Of a stretch of 9,937 nt of DNA, positions 1 through 5,935 are shown in pieces. The notes under the pieces are model-generated. The model was not told where the DNA came from. It did no database searches and saw only the letters and a program-made list of their open reading frames with translations. A program made the position numbers and the translations under genes. How positions within the stretch are numbered: the first letter of the stretch is position 1; every line of letters starts with the position of its first letter. Source of the stretch: Halobacteroidaceae bacterium (GTDB taxonomy: Bacteria; Bacillota; Halanaerobiia; B1SED10-174); contig PUKG01000269.1 in NCBI GenBank assembly GCA_003550445.1, positions 1 through 9,937 of the forward strand, read 5' to 3'.

Positions 1-144
1 CGCCAGGGCCAGTTCTATGTCGAAAGTGCCCTCCTCGGGATCGCCGTACAGGGCCTCAAAAAAATCATTCCCTCTCTGGGGTGGAAATATTTGTTGGAGC
101 ACATCATGGGTAAGGATTTCTACCGCGCTCTTATTATTGCTCAT
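1..144 (-). CDS. Partial conserved hypothetical protein, N-terminal 48 residues
   Basis: An open frame runs off the left edge from ATG at 144. The translation begins MSNNKSAVEILTHDV and continues with a segment containing IFPPQRGNDFFEALYGDP, then an acidic stretch ending in DIELALA. It is open over all 48 codons and has an excellent ribosome binding site (AGGAGAAGGGT directly before the ATG). A second in-frame ATG at 180 would add 12 residues, but it has only a weak GGGA site and would leave a leader of about 14 nt after the predicted start of transcription, so I prefer 144. The pattern of an FFEALYGD-like motif followed by an acidic EEGTFDI-type motif recalls a short cytoplasmic family of unknown function seen in Desulfovibrio-type bacteria, some members of which carry the misleading name pancreas/duodenum homeobox protein. 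That link is from memory and tentative. No signal peptide or membrane segment is visible. It does not look like part of the polysaccharide operon, being separated from it by a repeat-filled spacer. Confidence 0.75.
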   Translation of the reverse strand, partial: MSNNKSAVEILTHDVLQQIFPPQRGNDFFEALYGDPEEGTFDIELALA

Positions 145-200
145 ACCCTTCTCCTGTAGGTATTTTTGAAGATTCAGCATTTTTCCCGCAACTCGCTGCT

Positions 201-229
201 ATTGTAGACTCAACCCATTATTAATTCAA
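201..229 (-). promoter_or_regulatory. Sigma70-type promoter of the left-edge gene
   Basis: On the minus strand TTGAAT (229 to 224) is followed after exactly 17 nt by TACAAT (206 to 201). This is a good match to the -35 and -10 consensus with ideal spacing. Transcription would start near 194, giving a leader of about 50 nt to the ATG at 144 with its strong ribosome binding site. The -35 box lies only 4 nt from the end of the dispersed 34-bp repeat at 233-266. Confidence 0.6.
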
Positions 230-232
230 GAC

Positions 233-266
233 GGGCCGAAGCGTAAGGCATTTTTGTCTCTCGCCC
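233..266 (+). repeat. 34-bp dispersed direct repeat, left copy
   Basis: This stretch aligns without gaps to 9554-9587, in the same orientation, with 28 of 34 bases identical. The first 5 bases (GGGCC) and a 13-base block at the end (TTGTCTCTCGCCC) are exact. The two copies lie on opposite sides of the polysaccharide cluster. Part of the left copy (CGTAAGGC and TTTGTCTCT) recurs inverted at 379-404, so it may be the terminal arm of a small element of about 170 bp. Confidence 0.6.
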
Positions 267-412
267 GCTCTCCGGCCTTTGGCGGGATCGCTCAAGCAGC
301 AGAGTTTACGAAGAAGAAGGGTTTTGTCTCTTCTGGGTTGTCCATTCCAAGAGATTCGCTTTTATCATGGACTACAGCAGAGACAAAGGCTGCCACGCCT
401 TACGGCGAAGTT

Positions 413-514
413 ATCAGGCACCCATTTTAACGAGAATGTTTATGACATAAAGCAATAACTGGATAATTACCAGTTATTATAATATATTTCAAAGGGTTAA
501 AATGGGTGCCTGAT
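413..514. repeat. Palindromic element with 19-bp perfect inverted ends and inner hairpin
   Basis: The left arm at 413-431 (ATCAGGCACCCATTTTAAC) is the exact reverse complement of the right arm at 496-514. Inside the AT-rich centre a second inverted repeat pairs AATAACTGG (454-462) with CCAGTTATT (470-478). The element has no coding capacity. Its GGCAC to GTGCC span is 94 nt, almost the same as the two elements at the right end of the window (93 and 95 nt). It could be a miniature transposable element, a REP-type unit mobilised in trans, or a structured RNA. Neither end is followed by a U-tract, so it is not a standard terminator. Confidence 0.8.
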
Positions 515-521
515 GGCAAGT

Positions 522-575
522 TTCAGCTTTGCGGTATGACCCGGATCAGATCCGGGGCTACCCCGCAAAGCTGAA
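522..575. repeat. Nested perfect hairpin, REP-like
   Basis: A 13-bp perfect outer stem (TTCAGCTTTGCGG at 522-534 against 563-575) encloses a second perfect 8-bp stem, CCCGGATC (540-547) with GATCCGGG (549-556), separated by a single A. GC-rich nested palindromes of this kind, with a CCCGGATC...GATCCGGG core, are common as dispersed extragenic repeats in proteobacterial genomes. It starts 8 nt after the preceding palindromic element. Downstream of the WecA-like gene it could protect the 3' end of the mRNA, but there is no T-run to make it a classical terminator. Confidence 0.75.
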
Positions 576-762
576 TTTCTTACCTTGGCGCCCTTCGAGC
601 CTTGAGTGAGTCTGCGAACGGGCGGTAAAATATTTCAGAAGTACGATCGCGAAAGATCCAAAACAGGTCCCGTAGACATACAAACAATACCCCGGCCCTT
701 AACCCCTGATCACCCAATCACTTTAACCGCATAAGCAACAACCGCTTAACACTTAAAACTTC

Positions 763-2451
763 CTACAAAACCGCCATGATGCCCAGTACCAGCAGGAGAT
801 AGCAGATGAACCAGCGGTTGGAGGAGGGAGTGCGCCTGAGATAGGCCTTGAGGAACATTAGCAGGGGCACGGAGAAAACAAAGCTTAAAACAAGAAATTT
901 TCTGAACTGCTCATCCACATCGAATGTGTAGTGCAGAAGCACAGGGGCGACAATGGCAGCGCCCAGAAGCAGAAATTCGAAACCACTGGGCAGAAGCGTC
1001 TTGATCCTGGGAGTTTTCCACACCCGGGCAATAGTCCAGACAGCTGAGATCCCTGCCAGAAGGCTCATGCCGGGTATATACCAGATGGTGTCAATGAGAT
1101 TGGCAGTATAAACAAGAAGAACCGAAAAGATCCCGAAGTATATGAGCCCGTGGGCCAGGGACATATGCGTTTTTTTGCCTTTCCACGGATAGTATAGGCA
1201 TAAGATCATAGCAATGAACAGGATATAGTACAGCATGCCTGTACCGGAGTTCTGTCCGACAAAAAAAGCAGGAAGCAGGAATGCTGTCCAGATGGGTATG
1301 AACAGCTTTTTGCCGTGCCTTGCTGCCAGGATCATGGTTCTGGCGGCAGCTCCCCTGGCTGATCCCAAGGAGGGTATTATGCTGGTATCAGGTCCATGGC
1401 GGGCAGTCTTTTTTTCCATGCCCCATATGCCTGCATACAGGAGGATATAAAAACCCAGCAGGGAATAGAACTGAGCCCATTCCGGCAGGGGACGCGCCAG
1501 CCAGGCGCAGAGGCCCATGAAGAACATGACTCCGTATATCAGGCTGACAGTGACCTCGTAGCTGAATCCGAGCCGAAGCAGGCGATGGTGCAGATGGCTT
1601 TTGTCCGGCCGGAAGGGATTTCTTAACCGGATAATACGGTTTACCATAACAAACAGAGTATCCCAGATGGGCAGGCTGAGGATGATCAAAGCGGTTACAG
1701 GCAGATATTCCTGTTTGCCCACTGTTTCCTCCTGGCTAAGAACTACAGCCGCGGCTGCCAGGGAAAAGCCCAGGAACATGCTGCCCACGTCCCCCATGAA
1801 GAGGCGTGCAGGCTGAACATTGAAGCGGAGGAACCCCAGAAGAGACCCGAAGAAGCCGGTGAGAATGATAAGGTAGATCCAGCTTTCCAGGGCATAGGCA
1901 AAGGGGATGAAAAAGAGGCAGGCGATACCGGCCATGCCCGCGGCCAGGCCGTCCAGACCGTCCGAGAGATTGAGGGCGTTGATTACGCCCACCATGGCAA
2001 AGACTGTAAACCAGGGAGCCAGAGCCCCCAGCTCCACCGGGCCGAATCCGAATATATCCCCCAGGTTCTTCAGCGTGTACCCGCTTAGATACATGAAGAG
2101 CCCGACACCCAGGACCTGGGCTGCAAACTTGTATTTGCCCGTCAACCTGATTCTGTCGTCCAGCAGTCCCGCCAGAACCAGGATTCCGGCTCCTGCCCAG
2201 AATGCGGTTAATTCTTCTTGCCAATTGAGGAGAATAAAAAGAGTCAGAAACAGGGAAGTGACTATGGCCAGTCCGCCAGCCCTGGATACGCAATCCGAAT
2301 GCATCTTTCTGGCTCCTGGCCGGTCAATCAGGCCGGCTTTCCAGGCCACGCGGTCCGCGAGCGGGGTCAGCCCCAAGGACAGGACCAGGGACATGAAAAA
2401 AACCAGCCCCAGGATAATGATCTCCTGGACCTGGAGTTCACAAAAGCCCAT
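763..2451 (-). CDS. WecA/MraY-family undecaprenyl-phosphate glycosyl-1-phosphate transferase with C-terminal membrane extension
   Basis: This membrane enzyme would transfer a sugar 1-phosphate from a UDP-sugar to undecaprenyl phosphate, the first step of glycan assembly at the inner face of the cytoplasmic membrane. The family signatures are present: an RPGARKMH segment near residues 44-51, the Mg-binding DD at 98-99, NLSDGLDGLA at 161-170 with D164 and D167, MGDVGS at 219-224, and the HLHHRLLRLGFS box at 287-298. The first membrane helix begins at about residue 11. The family core is about 350 residues; this protein has 562. After a polar linker (about 345-380) come roughly six more hydrophobic segments (about 385-562) without a motif I recognise. 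The start at 2451 is forced by a stop codon four codons upstream, although the ribosome binding site is weak. It is preceded by its own predicted promoter and so may be transcribed separately from the upstream operon. UDP-GlcNAc or another UDP-HexNAc is the likely donor, but the sequence does not settle this. Confidence 0.93.
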   Translation of the reverse strand: MGFCELQVQEIIILGLVFFMSLVLSLGLTPLADRVAWKAGLIDRPGARKMHSDCVSRAGGLAIVTSLFLTLFILLNWQEELTAFWAGAGILVLAGLLDDRIRLTGKYKFAAQVLGVGLFMYLSGYTLKNLGDIFGFGPVELGALAPWFTVFAMVGVINALNLSDGLDGLAAGMAGIACLFFIPFAYALESWIYLIILTGFFGSLLGFLRFNVQPARLFMGDVGSMFLGFSLAAAAVVLSQEETVGKQEYLPVTALIILSLPIWDTLFVMVNRIIRLRNPFRPDKSHLHHRLLRLGFSYEVTVSLIYGVMFFMGLCAWLARPLPEWAQFYSLLGFYILLYAGIWGMEKKTARHGPDTSIIPSLGSARGAAARTMILAARHGKKLFIPIWTAFLLPAFFVGQNSGTGMLYYILFIAMILCLYYPWKGKKTHMSLAHGLIYFGIFSVLLVYTANLIDTIWYIPGMSLLAGISAVWTIARVWKTPRIKTLLPSGFEFLLLGAAIVAPVLLHYTFDVDEQFRKFLVLSFVFSVPLLMFLKAYLRRTPSSNRWFICYLLLVLGIMAVL

Positions 2452-2521
2452 ATATTTTATTTATCCGGATGGAAGTGTTACAGAATTGGCAATATCCGTT
2501 GAACCCTTAAAAAGATATTAT

Positions 2522-2550
2522 ATTCTACTTCATACCGGAACAGATATCAA
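2522..2550 (-). promoter_or_regulatory. Sigma70-type promoter of the WecA-like gene
   Basis: On the minus strand TTGATA (2550 to 2545) is separated by exactly 17 nt from TAGAAT (2527 to 2522). Transcription would start near 2515, giving a leader of about 65 nt before the ATG at 2451. The promoter lies at the eroded end of the manC-like relic, so it may have arisen or been exposed when that gene decayed. Confidence 0.5.
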
Positions 2551-2599
2551 GGCAGGGGTCTGTATCTGCTTAGCGATTCAATTGTGGCCATCCGGCTCA

Positions 2600-2838
2600 G
2601 CAGTATCGGCGCATCTTCAACACTCATCCTGCGCGGCTGCTCAGCAGACCAAAAAACGCTGCTTTTCATTGCAGACCAACAAGGGACTCTGGCAAGGTAA
2701 CCCCTCCAGTTCTTTCAAGGTTTAGTGCAGTGTGCTCATTTCATTTGCAAAGAATAAATACTGCTTGGGATAATACTTCCGGGACATAGGCCAGATCCTG
2801 GTAACCGAGCCCTCGGCCATTATTACTGGTGTGAACAT
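2600..2838 (-). pseudogene. Degenerate N-terminal fragment of mannose-1-phosphate guanylyltransferase (ManC/CpsB-like)
   Basis: Reading from ATG at 2838 gives MFTPVIMAEGSVTRIWPMSR, then KYYPKQYLFF. This matches the start of mannose-1-phosphate guanylyltransferases, whose nucleotide-binding signature is typically GGSGTRLWPLSR followed by YPKQF. The frame is broken by TAA at 2724-2722 (codon 39, where the family often has Q). It continues in the same frame as TLKELEGLP...PLLVCNEKQRFLV, matching the family's LEGL...PLVVCNEEHRFLV block, up to about 2647. One extra base then shifts the frame, and AEQ...VEDAPILL (2645 to about 2599) matches the family's AEQLRQ...APILLEP segment. Similarity then fades and the remaining roughly 380 residues of a normal protein of about 470 are absent. 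Two signature glycines are also replaced (E and V). A working copy would make GDP-mannose, the substrate of an AlgD-type dehydrogenase such as the one upstream. Identification is by recognition of family motifs; no alignment was run. Confidence 0.85.
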
Positions 2839-2930
2839 GTAAGCTCTAATGGTTTCGAAAAGCTTTTGGCCTGTTTTCAGCTAGAAGTTAACTATTGTAC
2901 TGGAAAATGTTAATAAAGGCAGGCCCTGAT

Positions 2931-4115
2931 TTACACTAAACTTTCAAAGTGTTTCTCCAGTTGCTGAAAATGATATTCCCAGGTCCATTTTTTCTCTACA
3001 TATTTTCTGGCGTTGTTTGCCAAAATACCCGCCTTCTCAGGATTGCTCAAAAGTTCCACTACAGCTGAAGCGAACTCTTCAGGAGCATCCGCGATGATTA
3101 CTTCCTTGCCTGGTTCTGCCTGGATGCCTTCATTTGCTATGGATGTGCAAACCATGGGCTGTCCCATGCTCATACCGATCAAGAGCTTGTTCTGTAACCC
3201 TGCACCAATTCGAAGAGGGTCAACCCCTACCCTGGCCTTGACGTAGTAGTGACGGACATCTTTAACGAATCCAGTTACAATCACAGAGGGATCTTTTTGG
3301 GCCAGGCTTTTTATCGCCCGCGGAGGATTTTTGCCCACCAGGTAAAGCCGCACATCAGAGACACTTTTTTTTACCATAGGATAAATCTGATTATAAAAAT
3401 AGAGCACTGCATCCATATTGGTCGGTGTCTCCAGGACCCCGCAGAAGAGAATGGCGTTTTCCTTCTCAGCATTATCCGTATTGGTGTAAAAATCTACATC
3501 CACCCCGTGCGGAGAGTAAAAGATGTTTTCGATCCGCTCGTGTCCGTCCAGGGCCTTTTTGTCTTTTTCTGAGATGAGCAGGCAGCTGTCGAAATACCTG
3601 GTGATCTTCGGCTCATATTTACGGACCCTGTTGTATTCCAGGCGGTACAAAGCCTTGTAGGTCAGAGAGGGAATGTTGGCGATCATTCTCCTGTAGTTCA
3701 GGGTCTGGGATATCTGCATCGCCAGCACCCGGGGAGGGCCAGAAAGATCCTTCAGGTACTCGCCCATTCTAATCAGGTGGGCATAAGCCAGATCAGGCTT
3801 GTAGCGCCGCATAATTTCATCCACTGTCTTCTGCATGCTAGGGTCCAGATAGTACAGCACCTGCAAGGGTAGTTTGCCGTTTTTTATATTAGCCATGTTG
3901 AGAACTGGCCGCCACTTACTGAGTTTTATACACTTCACCACCCGGCAGAATCTGTTCAGCTCCGGCAGATGCTCCAGTTCAGAGTCCTCGCTGTAGAAGC
4001 ACGCCAGATATATTTCATGCCGCTGGGCGAAATAGCGGATCAGTCGGTATACTGTCATGCTGTCCGCTTTTCCCAGGGGATGCGGCATTCTCGGGGAAAG
4101 CAGCAGTATTTTCAT
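2931..4115 (-). CDS. GT4 glycosyltransferase, PEP-CTERM/exosortase-associated (TIGR03087-like)
   Basis: This cytoplasmic GT-B glycosyltransferase of 394 residues would add a sugar from a nucleotide donor to the growing lipid-linked glycan. It starts MKILLLSPRMPHPLGKADSM, the typical N-terminal fold with an acceptor-side loop, followed by HEIYLACF at 33-40. The C-terminal donor domain shows PHGVDVDFY (202-210), an LFCGVLETPTNMDAVLYF stretch (223-240), YLVGKNPP (258-265), VTGFVKDVRHYY (280-291) and RIGAGLQNKLLIGMSMG (302-318), followed by NEGIQAEPG (328-336). That series is characteristic of the sugar transferases found in exosortase/PEP-CTERM polysaccharide loci. The usual E-x7-E motif is altered: the first acidic residue is replaced in the GAGLQNK segment, which is normal for this subfamily. 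The start overlaps the stop of the upstream lyase gene as ATGA, so translation is coupled. The acceptor and donor sugars cannot be read from sequence. It is the last intact gene before the manC relic. Confidence 0.92.
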   Translation of the reverse strand: MKILLLSPRMPHPLGKADSMTVYRLIRYFAQRHEIYLACFYSEDSELEHLPELNRFCRVVKCIKLSKWRPVLNMANIKNGKLPLQVLYYLDPSMQKTVDEIMRRYKPDLAYAHLIRMGEYLKDLSGPPRVLAMQISQTLNYRRMIANIPSLTYKALYRLEYNRVRKYEPKITRYFDSCLLISEKDKKALDGHERIENIFYSPHGVDVDFYTNTDNAEKENAILFCGVLETPTNMDAVLYFYNQIYPMVKKSVSDVRLYLVGKNPPRAIKSLAQKDPSVIVTGFVKDVRHYYVKARVGVDPLRIGAGLQNKLLIGMSMGQPMVCTSIANEGIQAEPGKEVIIADAPEEFASAVVELLSNPEKAGILANNARKYVEKKWTWEYHFQQLEKHFESLV

Positions 4116-5935
4116 AAACCTGCCTGGTCTAGATGGACAATGTTTGTTGATCCGGTAAGACTTATTTCCAAGAGCCTATCTCTGCGTGAAATGTTGATAG
4201 GTCTTATATCTGCCCCTGCCTGGAAGTGAAAAAAGTATCCGGTTTCCAGGTACAGGCTGCCGCTTGCAGCAAACAACAGCTGCTGCACTGGTATTTTTCT
4301 GCCGAACTCCGGGGCGTATACGCTGTCTCGCAGGAAGTAGCTGTCCGTCAGCAAAGGATACAATACCACCTGATCCCCGCTGTCATGTCGAAGCAGGCAA
4401 AGATTTTTTTCTTCATGCACCATCCAGCCAGGGGCAAAACGGCAAAAGCTGCAGGCTTCAATATCACCCCGGGCCTGGATAGTATCCCATACAAGCATCC
4501 ATTCAGGGGGCTTAATAACTATTATCCTTTCGTGCACTATCCCTTGACTCGGCTTTACCTGATTACGGTACCTGCCCTGAAAAAACAGGAGCTGCCCAGA
4601 ATCTTCAGCTTTTGCCTGTTCAGGATTGGAGCGTCTGCCCACCCGGAATCCCGCCCATACCTCAGATTGCTCCAATCCGTTTATGATTACTGTATTGTGG
4701 GCTGCTGTGCTGCGAAAGGCAAAACGTTGGGAATCATTATCATAGGAAAAGGTTCCACCGTCAATTACCAGGGGTTTGCCCCGCACATAAAGCTCATAGG
4801 TGAAATTGTCCGAATGCGCGTGTCCCGGATTATAGTCCGGTCCGATGGGAGCGCCGTCCACAGCACAGAAAACTGGATTTTCTTCCAGGATGAAGAGTTG
4901 GTCGCAATCCCTTGCCCTGTCAAACTGGGATCGGGGCTTTCTGCCCAGAATTTTTCCGGCATGATCCAGGATCTCTTCAGGGTAGGAACTTATGCCCATG
5001 GCAGCATCATTGAAAAGAGGAAAACGACCGTCTGGACACCGGATATCCTCCAACCAGGAGCACATCTTTTCCAAAGGGCCATATAGCCATCCAGTATCGC
5101 CTCCTGTACTTGACAGATAAGCGTAAACATCCAGTAGTCCTTCCAGAGCCAAGCAATGGTACATGGGCGAGCGCTCGAAGTGCCCTCCCCCTTCCAGTAT
5201 TTGTTCCCTGAGTTCCCGCTGCATAATGCTTTTTGCGGTCTTCAACCAGCGCTTGGCATCACTGCCCTGAAAAAAGAGTCCTCCAAAAAGCAAAGCACGG
5301 GAGTTTTCCAGCAGATGATTGGCCAAGAGGTGTTTTTCCAGATTCCATTCAAGGAACAAAAACTGGGAGTACAGGCTGCGCAGCTCCTCCCGGCCAGCAA
5401 ATTCAGGATGATTGGCAAGCAGTTTTACCCAGTTTGTTGTGCGCAAAGAAAGAGGATAGGGATGCCAGGCCGGCCAGGCAGGACAGGGATTGTTATCGAT
5501 CCAGGCCCCCAGTAATTCCTTTATGGTGTCTTTCGAACAGCGTTTATCCAATGATAAGAGTTCATCCAGGTATTCGAAGTAGTGCAGGTTAAAATCCCAT
5601 AGGTATGTATGCTCCGGGTTCCTCCAGTTTACCCGGCTGCCGAATTCCTTGGTGCGGTTCAGAAAGGTAAAGCGCCCTTGAAGAATATCCTCGCCGCGGT
5701 ACATGCCGTGCTTTCCGCGGGGACGCTTGGGGAACCAGTCAATCTTCTTATCTGGTTGGTCGAACTGCACCTTTTTCGGGGTGCGCTGTATCAAGATGGA
5801 TTTTACAGCTCCGGGAAATGTTTTGTAGATTAGATTCTGAGCCGTATGCCTGCATCTGTGTAACCACTGCTCCGGCTTCTGCCACTTCAGGGTGTTCCAG
5901 TAGAGGGAAAGCTTGAAAGCACCCGGTTCTACCAC
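4112..5935 (-). CDS. Heparinase II/III-family polysaccharide lyase
   Basis: The 607-residue product has the heparinase II/III layout: an N-terminal alpha-helical toroid (about 105-330) and a C-terminal beta-sandwich (about 350-600). Recognisable blocks are LWDFNLHYFEYLDEL (112-126), PAWHPYPLSLRTTNWVKLL (155-173), ANHLLENSRALLFGGLFF (205-222), ERSPMYHCLALEGLLDVY (254-271), GHAHSDNFTYELYVRGKPLV (371-390) and DGGTFSYDND (392-401). Such enzymes cleave uronic-acid-containing polymers by beta-elimination. N206 with H207, Y259 and H372 or H374 are likely catalytic residues by family analogy. I place the start at GTG 5935 because the frame upstream lies within the dehydrogenase gene, a GAAGG ribosome site sits 6 nt before it, and the protein then begins close to the family's usual YWNTLKWQKPEQW motif. 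The start overlaps the upstream stop by 7 nt. No signal peptide is evident, as is common for members encoded in exopolysaccharide loci, so its cellular location is unclear. A trimming or quality-control role in polymer synthesis is inferred from context. Confidence 0.9.
   Translation of the reverse strand: MVEPGAFKLSLYWNTLKWQKPEQWLHRCRHTAQNLIYKTFPGAVKSILIQRTPKKVQFDQPDKKIDWFPKRPRGKHGMYRGEDILQGRFTFLNRTKEFGSRVNWRNPEHTYLWDFNLHYFEYLDELLSLDKRCSKDTIKELLGAWIDNNPCPAWPAWHPYPLSLRTTNWVKLLANHPEFAGREELRSLYSQFLFLEWNLEKHLLANHLLENSRALLFGGLFFQGSDAKRWLKTAKSIMQRELREQILEGGGHFERSPMYHCLALEGLLDVYAYLSSTGGDTGWLYGPLEKMCSWLEDIRCPDGRFPLFNDAAMGISSYPEEILDHAGKILGRKPRSQFDRARDCDQLFILEENPVFCAVDGAPIGPDYNPGHAHSDNFTYELYVRGKPLVIDGGTFSYDNDSQRFAFRSTAAHNTVIINGLEQSEVWAGFRVGRRSNPEQAKAEDSGQLLFFQGRYRNQVKPSQGIVHERIIVIKPPEWMLVWDTIQARGDIEACSFCRFAPGWMVHEEKNLCLLRHDSGDQVVLYPLLTDSYFLRDSVYAPEFGRKIPVQQLLFAASGSLYLETGYFFHFQAGADIRPINISRRDRLLEISLTGSTNIVHLDQAGL

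Larger units (their letters stand above)
181..762. other. Repeat-filled intergenic spacer, no gene seen
   Basis: This gap between the 3' end of the WecA-like gene and the left-edge gene holds no convincing reading frame on either strand. From left to right it contains the left-edge promoter (201-229), a 34-bp repeat shared with the right side of the window (233-266), an imperfect inverted repeat that frames about 170 nt (about 241-261 against 379-405), an element with 19-bp perfect inverted ends (413-514), and a strong nested hairpin (522-575). From 576 to 762 I see nothing recognisable and no clear intrinsic terminator for the WecA-like gene. Confidence 0.7.

Noticed and set aside
1907..2725. 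A 272-codon open frame on the plus strand
   Set aside because: It lies mostly antisense to the WecA-like gene, whose protein has all the family motifs. Its own translation is rich in P, S and R, with no recognisable domain, and has the look of a shadow frame.
2856..2867. AAAAGCTTTT palindrome as terminator of the glycosyltransferase gene
   Set aside because: It is a short AT-rich palindrome with no loop and no following T-run.
4226..5086. A 286-codon open frame on the plus strand
   Set aside because: It is antisense to the lyase gene, which matches its family throughout. No motif or ribosome site supports the plus-strand frame.
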